From contig NZ_BBJU01000005.1 of assembly GCF_000739935.1 (NCBI RefSeq), positions 1 through 34,078 on the forward strand: DNA of 34,078 nucleotides, read 5' to 3'. Position 1 is the first letter of the stretch. Every line of letters begins with the position of its first letter. This DNA is from Agrobacterium rubi TR3 = NBRC 13261. Lineage in GTDB: Bacteria > Pseudomonadota > Alphaproteobacteria > Rhizobiales > Rhizobiaceae. The notes beneath the pieces are model-generated. The model was not told the origin of the DNA and ran no database searches. It was given only the letters and a program-made list of their open reading frames with translations. Both the position numbers and the translations under genes were made by a program. Below are positions 8,391 to 16,540 of this stretch, in pieces.

Positions 8391-9362
8391 ATGATCCGCT
8401 CGATTATACGTGGTTACGGTGCAGCGCTTCCAAAGCGCGTCATGACGAACCAGGACATTGAAGCGATCGTCGAGACCACGGACGAGTGGATCGTTCAGCG
8501 CACCGGCATCAAGCAGCGGTATATCGCAGGCGAGGGGGAAACGACCTCGTCGCTGGGTGAACTAGCTGCGCGCGCGGCGCTTGAAAATGCTGGCATCAAG
8601 CCTGATGAGATCGACCTGATCATCGTAGCGACGTCCACGCCTGATAATACCTTTCCGGCAACGGCGGTAAACATCCAGAACCGTCTTGGCATTACCAGCG
8701 GTTTTGCGTTCGACGTGCAGGCCGTCTGTTCCGGCTTCGTCTATGCCATGGCAACTGCCGACCTTTATATTCGCGGCGGCATGGCCAAGCGCGTGCTGGT
8801 CATCGGCGCTGAAACCTTCTCGCGCATTCTCGACTGGACCGACCGCACGACCTGCGTTTTGTTCGGTGACGGCGCAGGCGCTGTCGTTCTGGAAGCAGGC
8901 GAGGGTGAGGGCAAGACCTCCGATCGCGGCATTCTGACATCCAATTTGCGCTCTGACGGCTCACACAAGGACAAGCTCTACGTGGACGGTGGGCCGTCCA
9001 CGACCGGCACGGTCGGGCATTTGCGCATGGAAGGTCGCGAGGTTTTCAAACATGCCGTTGGTATGATTACGGACGTTATCGAAGCTGCATTCGAGGCGAC
9101 CGGCACGACGGCGGATGATCTGGACTGGCTTGTGCCGCATCAGGCAAACCGCCGCATCATTGATGGCTCGGCTAAAAAGCTTGGTATTCCCAGCGAAAAA
9201 GTTGTCATCACTGTCGACCAGCATGGCAACACATCGGCTGCATCCATTCCGCTTGCATTGGCTGCCGCTGCTGCCGATGGTCGCATCAAAAAGGGCGATC
9301 TGGTGATGCTTGAAGCCATGGGTGGTGGTTTCACATGGGGTGCCGTTCTGCTGCGCTGGTAA
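8391..9362 (+). CDS. fabH: 3-oxoacyl-ACP synthase III (KAS III)
   Basis: Starts fatty acid synthesis by condensing acetyl-CoA with malonyl-ACP. The 323-residue protein has the complete catalytic triad: Cys 113 in [11 protein letters not shown], His 250 in PHQANRRI, and Asn 280 in [10 protein letters not shown]. The N-terminal substrate-tunnel motif [17 protein letters not shown] is intact and [13 protein letters not shown] closes the fold. It abuts plsX with no gap, and ihfA follows after 144 bases, the common alphaproteobacterial order. Confidence 0.97.
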   Translation: MIRSIIRGYGAALPKRVMTNQDIEAIVETTDEWIVQRTGIKQRYIAGEGETTSSLGELAARAALENAGIKPDEIDLIIVATSTPDNTFPATAVNIQNRLGITSGFAFDVQAVCSGFVYAMATADLYIRGGMAKRVLVIGAETFSRILDWTDRTTCVLFGDGAGAVVLEAGEGEGKTSDRGILTSNLRSDGSHKDKLYVDGGPSTTGTVGHLRMEGREVFKHAVGMITDVIEAAFEATGTTADDLDWLVPHQANRRIIDGSAKKLGIPSEKVVITVDQHGNTSAASIPLALAAAAADGRIKKGDLVMLEAMGGGFTWGAVLLRW

Positions 9363-9506
9363 AGTTTGCTTTATGATCGCCGGTAAACCATTGCCACTAT
9401 TAATGGAAATGCCTAAACGATTCTGGAAACTTTGCTTGACCGGTTGCGACAAGGGCAATAATCTCTGAGCGGTTCAGCAAAATAAAAGAGAGCGGTGCGG
9501 GGAAAT

Positions 9507-9845
9507 ATGGCCGGGAAAACAGTGACACGTGCGGATCTAGCCGAGTCTGTGTTTCGAAAAGTGGGGTTGTCCCGAACCGAATCCGCCGAACTGGTTGAAA
9601 CCGTTATCGACGAAATTTGCAATGCAATCACACGCGGAGAAGTTGTCAAACTGTCTTCGTTTGCCACGTTTCAAATCCGCGAAAAGAACGAGCGTATCGG
9701 TCGTAACCCCAAGACCGGCGAAGAAGTCCCGATCTCTCCGCGCCGTGTCATGACCTTCAAGGCCTCCAACGTTCTCAAGCAACGTATTCTCAAAGCCCAC
9801 TCGGCGCGCAAGGCCAAGCAGAAAACCCAGAAATCCGGTTCCTGA
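9507..9845 (+). CDS. ihfA: Integration host factor alpha subunit
   Basis: DNA-bending nucleoid protein that forms a heterodimer with IhfB. The 112-residue protein starts [20 protein letters not shown] and has the IHF/HU signature with the DNA-inserting Pro-loop [23 protein letters not shown] (residues ~62-84). A basic C-terminal tail ([13 protein letters not shown]) is longer than in E. coli, as usual in rhizobia. The ATG at 9507 is chosen because the family begins at this point; a GTG four codons upstream is possible. GGGGAA lies close upstream. Confidence 0.94.
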   Translation: MAGKTVTRADLAESVFRKVGLSRTESAELVETVIDEICNAITRGEVVKLSSFATFQIREKNERIGRNPKTGEEVPISPRRVMTFKASNVLKQRILKAHSARKAKQKTQKSGS

Positions 9846-9911
9846 GACTCGTTCGTCTGCGCTATCGCTTTGATTTTTACACGCAGCGATTCCTTTCTTC
9901 CTGTGAAAATA

Positions 9912-9939
9912 GTTGAATTTCAACCGTCAAGCCGTTGAA
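9912..9939. promoter_or_regulatory. GTTGAA dyad plus extra half-site before the MerR-type gene
   Basis: GTTGAA-T-TTCAAC (9912-9924) is a perfect 13-base palindrome, and GTTGAA recurs at 9934-9939, 22 bases after the first copy. It lies in the 165-bp gap between ihfA and the regulator gene and could be an operator or the remains of a weak terminator stem. No T-run follows. Confidence 0.35.
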
Positions 9940-9999
9940 ATAAAGTCGATTCGCATCATACCTTGCGTCGTGTTTTAGAATCCTGCCTTCGGTCTGGAT

Positions 10000-10004
10000 G
10001 GGAG
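10000..10004 (+). promoter_or_regulatory. Ribosome-binding site that decides a TTG start
   Basis: GGGAG six bases before the TTG at 10011. It fixes the start of the MerR-type regulator at [14 protein letters not shown], the point where family similarity begins. Confidence 0.65.
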
Positions 10005-10010
10005 TTGATC

Positions 10011-10541
10011 TTGGATAAAAGCCCCGACGCGTTTCGAACGATCAGTGAAGTGGCAGATGATCTGGACCTGCCGCAACACGTCTTGCGCTTCTGGGAAACG
10101 CGTTTTCCGCAGATCAAACCCATGAAGCGCGGCGGTGGTCGTCGCTATTATCGTCCTGATGATGTCGATCTGTTGAAGGGCATTCGCCACCTTCTCTATG
10201 ACCATGGTTATACGATCAAGGGCGTGCAGAAGCTGCTCAAGACCAATGGCAATCGCTTCGTCTCTGCCATCGCTTCGGGCGACATGGCAACGATGGAAGC
10301 CATCATGGCAGCCAGCGGGGAGACTGCGGAACCACGCGTTGCCAGCGCTGAAGAAGACGAGGTCGTCGGTCGCCCCAAGGCAAAGCCCAGCGGCCGTTTT
10401 TTTGGCTTTGGTGGTGCCGGAGACGACACGCCCGAAATCTCCATCGGCAAATCCAGCATCAGCAAGGACGACCGCGCCCTGTTGCAGGAGGCTTTGTTCG
10501 ACCTTCTGGAATGCAAGCGCCTGCTCGATCAAGTGCGTTGA
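10011..10541 (+). CDS. MerR-family transcriptional regulator
   Basis: DNA-binding regulator with an N-terminal winged helix-turn-helix: [27 protein letters not shown] (residues ~8-34) and the wing [36 protein letters not shown] (~41-76). A low-complexity linker and a short C-terminal helix [22 protein letters not shown] follow; there are no metal-binding cysteines of the classical MerR or CueR type. Length is 176 residues from the TTG at 10011. Regulators of this type next to ihfA are common in proteobacteria, but the target is unknown. Nothing in the sequence suggests a ligand. Confidence 0.88.
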   Translation: MDKSPDAFRTISEVADDLDLPQHVLRFWETRFPQIKPMKRGGGRRYYRPDDVDLLKGIRHLLYDHGYTIKGVQKLLKTNGNRFVSAIASGDMATMEAIMAASGETAEPRVASAEEDEVVGRPKAKPSGRFFGFGGAGDDTPEISIGKSSISKDDRALLQEALFDLLECKRLLDQVR

Positions 10542-10731
10542 TCCCCAAGCAAGCTGTGGATAATCCCATTTTTGATCGGCATTTATTTCAAATGCCAACC
10601 TTTCGGAAACTCCTTGGACCGATAATGCGCTTCAAAGCGTGTCATGCGTGGCAGTCGAGTGTGCCACCACGCGCAGAGAAAGCGAATTCACGGCCTGTTG
10701 CGCAATCAGGATCGCAGCGTGCCGCAGACAT

Positions 10732-10735
10732 GGAG
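10732..10735 (+). promoter_or_regulatory. Ribosome-binding site for the GTG start of the nuclease-fold gene
   Basis: GGAG seven bases before the GTG at 10743. It supports a start at MSKRKPATRRR rather than the ATG 33 codons upstream, whose residues look non-coding. Confidence 0.65.
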
Positions 10736-10742
10736 TTCCGCC

Positions 10743-11450
10743 GTGAGCAAGAGAAAACCCGCAACCCGTCGCCGTTCTTCCGCCAAGTCTGGCGGCCCAG
10801 GCTTGTGGTCCTGGATGTTGCTGCTTGGCGTGGCGATTGGCGGCATTCAGGTATACGAGCATCGCGATAGTCTCCTGCCGCAACTGAAAGGTACCATCGC
10901 TTCTGTGTCGAAAACGGTCCTGCCACCGCCCAAGCCCGCAACCCGCGAGGTGGCTTCCGAACGACAAAGACCAATACCAACACAGACGGTCGCTCTGCCA
11001 GCCAGTGGCGCACCTATTCCGCCGCGCTCTATCGCCATGCCTTCCGGCGCAGCAGCAATGCAAACGGCATCTGCTACGCTGCCAGCGCCTCGTCCGCAGG
11101 TGCAGACCGTATCGCTGACCGAAAAGCCCGGTACCTTTGCCTTTTGCGGACGCTCCGGTCTCAACAATTGCGTGGCTGACGGCAACACCTTCTGGATGAA
11201 GGGCGTGAAAATGAAGCTTTCGGGCATCGACGTGCCTAATACGGAACAGGCGCGCTGCCTCGAAGAACGCCAGAAAGGCTTTACCGCCAAGGTCCGCCTG
11301 CGCGACATGCTGAACGCTGGCGGCTTCCAGGTCGCATCTGCGGGCGGTTCCTCAACCCTTTCGAGAGCTGGCGTCTCTTTTGCCGATCAGTTGGTGCGCG
11401 AAGGTCTGGCGCGCCGCGCCGGTGCTGCAAATCCATCCTGGTGTGGCTAA
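10743..11450 (+). CDS. Membrane-anchored SNase-fold protein with substituted active-site residues
   Basis: The 235-residue protein has a basic N terminus, one membrane segment (residues ~21-38, LWSWMLLLGVAIGGIQVY), a Pro/Ala-rich linker to ~128, and a thermonuclease-like domain from ~131 (FAFCGRSGLNNCVADGNTFW, then MKLSGIDVPN). The topology suggests the domain lies in the periplasm. By alignment of the DG.T and D.P motifs with staphylococcal nuclease, Asp21 corresponds to Asn 148, Arg35 to Lys 158 and Glu43 to Asn 166, while Asp40 is kept as Asp 163. Nuclease activity is therefore doubtful; a binding or structural role is possible. Three cysteines in the domain (135, 143, 172) may pair. It lies just upstream of tRNA-Leu. 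Confidence 0.78.
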   Translation: MSKRKPATRRRSSAKSGGPGLWSWMLLLGVAIGGIQVYEHRDSLLPQLKGTIASVSKTVLPPPKPATREVASERQRPIPTQTVALPASGAPIPPRSIAMPSGAAAMQTASATLPAPRPQVQTVSLTEKPGTFAFCGRSGLNNCVADGNTFWMKGVKMKLSGIDVPNTEQARCLEERQKGFTAKVRLRDMLNAGGFQVASAGGSSTLSRAGVSFADQLVREGLARRAGAANPSWCG

Positions 11451-11475
11451 ATCACACACGGTATCATCACCCCCG

Positions 11476-11505
11476 TTGACCGGACCCGCCTGCGCTGTGT
11501 AGATA
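11476..11505 (+). promoter_or_regulatory. Probable promoter of tRNA-Leu
   Basis: TTGACC (11476-11481), an 18-base spacer and TAGATA (11500-11505). The expected start point is within a few bases of the tRNA 5' end at 11516. Confidence 0.55.
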
Positions 11506-11515
11506 AAAACTGCAA

Positions 11516-11601
11516 GCGGACGTGGCGGAATCGGTATACGCAGCAGACTTAAAATCTGCCGGCCCATGGTCTTGCGGGTTCAAGTCCCGCCGTCCGCACC
11601 A
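11516..11601 (+). tRNA. tRNA-Leu (anticodon UAA)
   Basis: The acceptor stem GCGGACG pairs with CGTCCGC, followed by ACCA, so CCA is encoded. The anticodon stem GCAGA/TCTGC encloses the loop CTTAAAA with anticodon TAA, and the T-loop TTCAAGT sits on GCGGG/CCCGC. A long variable arm, as expected for a class II tRNA, lies between. It decodes UUA and UUG. An SGNH-like gene of different base composition follows directly. Confidence 0.96.
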
Positions 11602-11701
11602 GCTTCATAAGTCATGGTTAAGATCCAACGTCGTTTATAGGTATCACGTGCCGCTATTTGAGGGCGTTGCCGACGATAAACTACATTGGATATTAGAAAT
11701 T

Positions 11702-11706
11702 GGAGG
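11702..11706 (+). promoter_or_regulatory. Ribosome-binding site proposed for the SGNH-like gene
   Basis: GGAGG four bases before TTG 11711. The spacing is short, but this is the only strong site between the tRNA end and the first conserved residues. Confidence 0.45.
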
Positions 11707-11710
11707 CTTT

Positions 11711-12466
11711 TTGAAAAAGCAGTCGGGCCATACGATACTCTATACATTGGGCGACAGCCATTCCTTATGGAGTTTTGCCGGTGTGGCTGGTGCCAAGTTA
11801 TTCTGGCGTGGCCCTGTTACAATGCACCGGGTTTCGAGAGACGGAATAAAGTCTGTGATGCCCCAAAATTGCCGTCCAACCAAAAAAGATATTCTTGTTT
11901 TGTCGTTCGGTGAAATCGATTGCCGTGTGCACATGATAAAACAAGCAGTTGCCCAGGGTACGACGACCAGAAAACAGGTCGATCTGCTGTGTGACAGGTT
12001 CGCTTTGGCTGTTGAAGAGTTCCGCAACCAGTGTCCGGCTCAAATTGCCATTTCCTGCATTCTTCCTCCAGCTCGCATTGGGCTTGCACTCGGAGATTAT
12101 CCGTCAGAGGAAGCCTGCTTTGACGATGCAAAGGCGATCCGAGATCAAATCAATCTTCGCTTGTCCAAGATGGCGCCGCTCGTCGATTTTCGTGCGTTTT
12201 TTACGGACACTGACGGATGGCTGAATGAACGCGTATCCGATGGGAATGTGCATATCGATAGTCGAAATGTGCAGCCAGTGCTTGACGCGTTAAACCAGCT
12301 TTTTGGCACAAAGTTTGTTGCTGCAGCGCCTGTCTGGCCGAATGTCGGAAAGATGAAGCATCCCGAATATATGTCGCCTTTCAAAAGATTTCGGAGGCAA
12401 TTAAAAGGCATTCTGTTTGCACATTTGCGCAAAATGAAATCTCTTTTCTTTGGTGACGCTCTTTAA
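11711..12466 (+). CDS. SGNH/GDSL-like protein encoded next to tRNA-Leu
   Basis: The 251-residue protein carries GDSHS (residues 14-18), the block I of SGNH-type hydrolases with Ser 16 as possible nucleophile. A strongly conserved-looking FGEIDCRVH follows at 66-74, and a late D-G-N-V-H (177-181) could supply the catalytic Asp/His. Proteins with this GDSH and GEIDCR pattern often occur in polysaccharide gene sets, but no such neighbour is present here and no substrate can be named. The C-terminal ~40 residues are basic. The frame is open back into the tRNA, but those codons cannot be protein; TTG 11711 is proposed and GTG 11648 is an alternative. The DNA is visibly richer in A+T than its neighbours, which with the tRNA position suggests acquisition by transfer. 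Confidence 0.7.
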   Translation: MKKQSGHTILYTLGDSHSLWSFAGVAGAKLFWRGPVTMHRVSRDGIKSVMPQNCRPTKKDILVLSFGEIDCRVHMIKQAVAQGTTTRKQVDLLCDRFALAVEEFRNQCPAQIAISCILPPARIGLALGDYPSEEACFDDAKAIRDQINLRLSKMAPLVDFRAFFTDTDGWLNERVSDGNVHIDSRNVQPVLDALNQLFGTKFVAAAPVWPNVGKMKHPEYMSPFKRFRRQLKGILFAHLRKMKSLFFGDAL

Positions 12467-12513
12467 CTATTCGATGAAAGGTGATGTGGCGTCTTTAAAG
12501 TGTAAAGTGCTTT

Positions 12514-13974
12514 TCACCCCTTCCAGAACAATGGCATCAACAGCACCAGCACCGTCAAAATCTCCAGACGACCCAGCAGCATCATCAGCGATAGCAGATA
12601 GAGCGCCGGGTCGCTGATCGTTGAGAAATTTCCGGCGGGGCCGATGGTGGGGCCGATGCCGGGGCCGACGTTTGCGAGGGAGGTGGCCACCGCCGAGGTT
12701 GCCGTCAGGAAGTCGTAGCCCATGGCACTCATGACCAGGCTGCCGCCGATCCACAGGGCTATGAAGCAGCTCAGGAACAGGAAGACGTTGCGGATGGTTT
12801 CGGCGTCTACGACCTGGGCGCCGTAGCGCACGGTGTAGACCGCGTCAGGGTAGAGCAGCTTTTTCAGGCCGGTTTTCACGACATTATAGACGATGACGAA
12901 GCGGTAGGCCTTTATGCCGCCTGCGGTGGAGCCGGAACAGCCGCCCATGAAGGTGGCGAAGAAGGCGACGACCACGACGAAAGGTCCCCACAGCGTATAG
13001 TCGTCACTGGCAAAGCCGCCGGTGGACAGGATCGACGTCATGTTGAAGAAGGAATGGCTAAGCGCGATGTAGAGCGGAACGCCGTTCGTGATGTGGTGAT
13101 AGATGCCGACGGCCAACGAGATGGCGCAGAGATAGCCGATGAAGACGCGGATTTGCGGATCGTGGAGAATATCCATGCGGCCACGCACGGCGAGCAGGAT
13201 CATCACGGAAAAGGGCAGGCTTCCGAGGATGAGGAAGAAGGTGGCGATCCACAGCAGCGCGACGTTGTTGCCGAAAAAGGCGAAAGACGCGTCGTGGGTG
13301 GAGAAACCGCCGGTAGCCACCGTCGACATGGCGTGGTTCAGCGCATCGAAGTGCGTCATGCCCGCGAAATCGAATGCGATGGTGCAGGCCAGCGTCATCA
13401 CCACATAAATGCCGACGAAGGCTTTGGTGAAGCTGGCAAGGCGCGCGAACGGTCGGTCGTTGGCTGTATCTGAGGATTCCATGCGAAAGAAGGTCATGCC
13501 GCCAACGCGCAGCAGCGGCAGGATGAAAAGGCCGAGTGCCACGATACCGATACCGCCGAGCCAGCACAGCAGCGAGCGCCAGATGAGAATGCCCTGCGGC
13601 GCCTTGTCCAACCCGTAAATGGCGGTGGAGCCGGTGGTTGTGATGGCGGAAACGGATTCGAACAAAGCGCGCCCGAAAGAGAGATTGAGCTCCGACAGAT
13701 AGAGCGGAACGGCGCCAATCAGCGAGAAGACCAGCCATAGGACATTGACCAGCAGGAAGCCGAACCGCTTGTTGAATGTCGGCATCGGCGCGCGGGTAGC
13801 CAGCGCGCAGGCCAGTGACAGCCCGCCGCACAGGAAGCCGGAGGTGGCAAAGACCGCCCAGTCGTTGTTGCCGTAATAGAGGTCTGCCATGGCAGGCACG
13901 AACATGGCGGTTGCCATGTAAAGCCCGAAGACCGAAGCGATGTAGAGGACTGCGCGCAAAAGGTTGCTGTTCAA
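12514..13974 (-). CDS. trkH: Trk-type potassium uptake membrane protein
   Basis: K+-translocating subunit that works with the NAD-binding TrkA, which is not in this window. The 486-residue protein is highly hydrophobic and shows the four pore-loop repeats of the TrkH/KtrB superfamily: ITTTGSTA, STVATGGFST, SILSTGGFAS and TSLANVGPGIG. It also has the conserved GGCSGSTAGGIKAYR between the third and fourth units. The start is a TTG at 13974 with GAAGG nine bases upstream. It diverges from ilvA across 89 bases. Confidence 0.94.
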   Translation of the reverse strand: MNSNLLRAVLYIASVFGLYMATAMFVPAMADLYYGNNDWAVFATSGFLCGGLSLACALATRAPMPTFNKRFGFLLVNVLWLVFSLIGAVPLYLSELNLSFGRALFESVSAITTTGSTAIYGLDKAPQGILIWRSLLCWLGGIGIVALGLFILPLLRVGGMTFFRMESSDTANDRPFARLASFTKAFVGIYVVMTLACTIAFDFAGMTHFDALNHAMSTVATGGFSTHDASFAFFGNNVALLWIATFFLILGSLPFSVMILLAVRGRMDILHDPQIRVFIGYLCAISLAVGIYHHITNGVPLYIALSHSFFNMTSILSTGGFASDDYTLWGPFVVVVAFFATFMGGCSGSTAGGIKAYRFVIVYNVVKTGLKKLLYPDAVYTVRYGAQVVDAETIRNVFLFLSCFIALWIGGSLVMSAMGYDFLTATSAVATSLANVGPGIGPTIGPAGNFSTISDPALYLLSLMMLLGRLEILTVLVLLMPLFWKG

Positions 13975-14063
13975 AAAAGGGAACCTTCATGGAGTGAGCC
14001 GTACCGAAAGCGCGTAAAGAGTCTTTGTGTCAGGCGTTTTCCTATGGCATAGCGGTTGCCATC

Positions 14064-15338
14064 GTGAAATTCAATGGATTGAAAATCGTGGATAAATTGC
14101 TTGTAGAGGCCGCACGGCGGGAAGTTCGGGAATTGTTTCCCGAAACGCCGTTGCAGTTGAATGAACATCTCAGCCGCCGGTATGGAGCCGAGATTTGGCT
14201 GAAGCGTGAAGACCTCACGCCGGTTCGTTCCTACAAGATTAGAGGCGCGTTCAACTTTCTGCGCAAGGCGGTGTCCACCACGGGCAAGAATAAAGTTTTC
14301 GTCTGCGCGTCTGCGGGTAACCACGCGCAGGGCTTTGCTTTTGCCTGCCGCCATTTCGGCGTGCATGGTGTGGTCTTCATGCCGGTGACGACGCCGCAGC
14401 AGAAGATCGACAAGACCCGCATTTTTGGTGGCGAGTTCATCAAGATCAAGCTGATCGGCGATATTTTCGACCAGTGCTATGCCGCCGCCCGCGCTTATGT
14501 GGAAGAACACGACGCCTATATGGTGCCGCCCTTCGACCATAAGGATATTATCGAGGGACAGGCGACTGTTGCCGCCGAGATCGTCGACCAGTTGCCAGAC
14601 AGCAAGGCACCGGATCTGCTGGTCATGCCGGTTGGCGGTGGCGGGCTTTCAGCTGGCCTGACTGGATTTTTTGCGGATAAGGTCGCCAGCAGCAATTTCA
14701 TTTTTTGTGAGCCGGTGGGCGCGCCTAGCCTGAAGAGAAGTCTTGAAGCCGGTAAGGCCGTCACGCTCGATAAGGTCGATAATTTCGTTGACGGTGCTGC
14801 TGTCGCGCGGCTTGGCGACCTCAACTTCGAGGCGCTCAAGCATTTTCCGCCAGAGCAGGTGGAACTGATCCCCGAAAACGCCATCTGTGTGACGATCATC
14901 GATATGCTGAACCTTGAAGGTGTGGTGCTGGAACCTGCGGGTGCCCTAGCCATTGCAGCACTTGAACAGCTTGGCCGGGAAAAACTGGAAGGCAAGCGCG
15001 TCGTTTGCGTCGTTTCCGGTGGCAATTTCGATTTCGACCGTCTGCCTGATGTCAAAGAACGCGCAATGCGTTACACGGGCGTGAAGAAATATTTCATCCT
15101 GCGTCTGCCGCAGCGTCCCGGCGCGCTTCGCGATTTTCTCAATCTTCTGGGACCGGATGATGATGTTGCGCGGTTCGAATATCTGAAGAAATCGGCGCGC
15201 AATTTCGGCTCCATCCTCATCGGTATCGAAACGACCGAGCCAGAGAATTTCAGCGGGCTGTTCAAGCGTTTTGAAGAGGCAGGACTGGGTTACGAGGATA
15301 TTACTGAAAACGAAATCCTCGCCAATCTCATCATCTGA
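14064..15338 (+). CDS. ilvA: Threonine dehydratase (threonine ammonia-lyase)
   Basis: PLP enzyme that converts threonine to 2-oxobutanoate, the first committed step to isoleucine. The PLP lysine is in SYKIRGA (Lys 58 with this start), the phosphate-binding loop is PVGGGGLSAG, and SAGNHAQG is intact. The C-terminal ~85 residues (KKYFILRLPQRPGALRDFLN onward) form one ACT-like regulatory domain, so this is the shorter form with a single such domain, about 420 residues, probably feedback-controlled by isoleucine. The start is uncertain: GTG 14064 or GTG 14088, neither with a strong ribosome-binding site. ilvD lies further on in the window but in a separate unit. Confidence 0.92.
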   Translation: MKFNGLKIVDKLLVEAARREVRELFPETPLQLNEHLSRRYGAEIWLKREDLTPVRSYKIRGAFNFLRKAVSTTGKNKVFVCASAGNHAQGFAFACRHFGVHGVVFMPVTTPQQKIDKTRIFGGEFIKIKLIGDIFDQCYAAARAYVEEHDAYMVPPFDHKDIIEGQATVAAEIVDQLPDSKAPDLLVMPVGGGGLSAGLTGFFADKVASSNFIFCEPVGAPSLKRSLEAGKAVTLDKVDNFVDGAAVARLGDLNFEALKHFPPEQVELIPENAICVTIIDMLNLEGVVLEPAGALAIAALEQLGREKLEGKRVVCVVSGGNFDFDRLPDVKERAMRYTGVKKYFILRLPQRPGALRDFLNLLGPDDDVARFEYLKKSARNFGSILIGIETTEPENFSGLFKRFEEAGLGYEDITENEILANLII

Positions 15339-15406
15339 TGGCGAGATATGATCGGGCAGGGTGGTTTTGGTGTCATTCTGCGGACAGGAAACCAGGAAGG
15401 TAAACC

Positions 15407-15718
15407 ATGGCTTCATTCTTTTCGAAACTCTTTTCCGCTTTCGGCTCATCCCCATCGGACGACGCGCCGAAGAAGACCGAGACAGCAGAGGCACATCCCT
15501 ACAAGGATTGCGTGATCTATGCGACGCCGATGAAGGAAGGTGGGCAGTACCGCCTGGCGGGACGGATCGAAAAGAAGGTGGGCGACGAAACGCTCACGCA
15601 TGAATTCGTGCGCGCGGACGTGTTTACCAGCCTTGACGATGCGGTGGATTTTACCGTGCGCAAGGCGCAGCTGATCATCGACCAGAGCGGTGCCTCTTTG
15701 TTTGCAGACAAAAAATAA
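15407..15718 (+). CDS. HlyU-family small protein
   Basis: A 103-residue protein of the HlyU family, named after the Vibrio haemolysin activator, although the rhizobial proteins are distinct and their role is not established. After a short N terminus (ASFFSKLFSAFGSS) and an acidic linker it has the family core YKDCVIYATPMKEGGQYRLAGRIEKK, then THEFVRADVF and a final helix DDAVDFTVRKAQLIIDQSG. AGGAAGG before the ATG is a strong ribosome-binding site. It stands alone between ilvA and a bidirectional terminator. Confidence 0.8.
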   Translation: MASFFSKLFSAFGSSPSDDAPKKTETAEAHPYKDCVIYATPMKEGGQYRLAGRIEKKVGDETLTHEFVRADVFTSLDDAVDFTVRKAQLIIDQSGASLFADKK

Positions 15719-15755
15719 CGGCCGCGAGAGGCTCGCAGCCGTTATGAAGATTTTG

Positions 15756-15783
15756 AAAAGCGGCGTTGCGAAACGCCGCTTTT
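15756..15783. terminator. Bidirectional terminator between the HlyU-like gene and azoR
   Basis: A 12-bp perfect stem AAAAGCGGCGTT/AACGCCGCTTTT around a GCGA loop, with A and T runs on both sides. Confidence 0.9.
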
Positions 15784-15789
15784 CCCATA

Positions 15790-16404
15790 TCAGGCGGCTT
15801 TGGCCAGCTCTTCGACCTTGGCGGACGCAGCGGCAAGCGCCTTTTCTGCAGCTTCCGGACCGAAGGCAAGACCCTCGATGCGAACGACTTCAACGTCGGT
15901 CATGCCCATGAAGCTAAGAACGGTCTTGAGGTAAGGAACAGCATGTTCCAGAGGTGCTGCTGGACCTTCCGAATAAACACCTGCAGACGACAGAACGATG
16001 TAAACCTTCTTGCCGGTTGCGAGGCCAACTGGGCCGGATTCGGTGTAAGTGAAGGTCAGGCCGGCGCGGGCGATCACGTCGATCCAGGACTTCAGGCCGG
16101 AATAGATGTTGAAGTTGATGAGGCCGGTGCCGATGACGATAGTGTCGGCTTCGAGCAGTTCCTGGACGCGCTCGTCGGAATACTTGGCAGCGACAGCTTC
16201 TTCAGCGTTACGGTCATCTGGTGCCTTGCGAATGGCGGATGTCATTGTCGTGTCGAGGTGCTTGATCGGGTTCTGGCCGAGATCGAGATGCGTGATCGTA
16301 CCGTTTGTCTGTGCCTGAAGCTTGGCTGCGAGGTCGCCAGCAAACTTGTTGGACAGCGATTCACCAGCGCGTGGGCTGGAGGTCACGAGAAGAATCTTCG
16401 ACAT
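15790..16404 (-). CDS. azoR: FMN-dependent NADH-azoreductase
   Basis: Flavodoxin-fold quinone/azo reductase that acts on quinones and aromatic azo compounds in the cytoplasm. The 204-residue protein starts MSKILLVTSSPRAGES, which forms the FMN phosphate-binding loop, and has the family motifs DTIVIGTGLINFNIYSGLKSWIDVIARAG (residues ~88-116) and VYIVLSSAGVYSEG (~133-146). The ATG at 16404 follows AAGGA by eight bases; an ATG seven codons upstream is less likely. It diverges from a LysR regulator, a pairing usual for azoR and suggestive of control by that regulator. Confidence 0.93.
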   Translation of the reverse strand: MSKILLVTSSPRAGESLSNKFAGDLAAKLQAQTNGTITHLDLGQNPIKHLDTTMTSAIRKAPDDRNAEEAVAAKYSDERVQELLEADTIVIGTGLINFNIYSGLKSWIDVIARAGLTFTYTESGPVGLATGKKVYIVLSSAGVYSEGPAAPLEHAVPYLKTVLSFMGMTDVEVVRIEGLAFGPEAAEKALAAASAKVEELAKAA

Positions 16405-16499
16405 TTGAAATATCCTTGTTTTCAATTTCGGAGGTCGGATGGGGCAGGGGAACCCAATCGTTGCCGCTTGTATCGGTCAATGTTGTCATCTAGAAAACT

Positions 16500-16518
16500 G
16501 TGATAATCTGGAAGTCAC
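16500..16518. promoter_or_regulatory. GTGA-N11-TCAC dyad between azoR and the LysR gene
   Basis: GTGA (16500-16503) and TCAC (16515-16518) lie 11 bases apart in the 136-bp divergent region, 22 bases before the LysR start. LysR proteins bind interrupted dyads in such places, but the arms are short and this is a weak call. Confidence 0.3.
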
Positions 16519-16540
16519 CTATCGAAAAACTGGATGGACC

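Noticed and set aside
11522..11710. N-terminal extension of the SGNH-like protein into tRNA-Leu
   Set aside because: The frame is open, but the first codons are the tRNA itself and the following ones lack similarity, so a downstream start is used.
11580..12513. Attachment-site duplication of the tRNA-Leu 3' end, as left by an integrated island
   Set aside because: No second copy of the tRNA 3' end was seen downstream of the SGNH-like gene or elsewhere in the window, and no integrase gene is present.
12467..12513. Terminator between the SGNH-like gene and trkH
   Set aside because: Only a 5-bp pairing (GGTGA/TCACC) with a long loop could be drawn, which is too weak to call.
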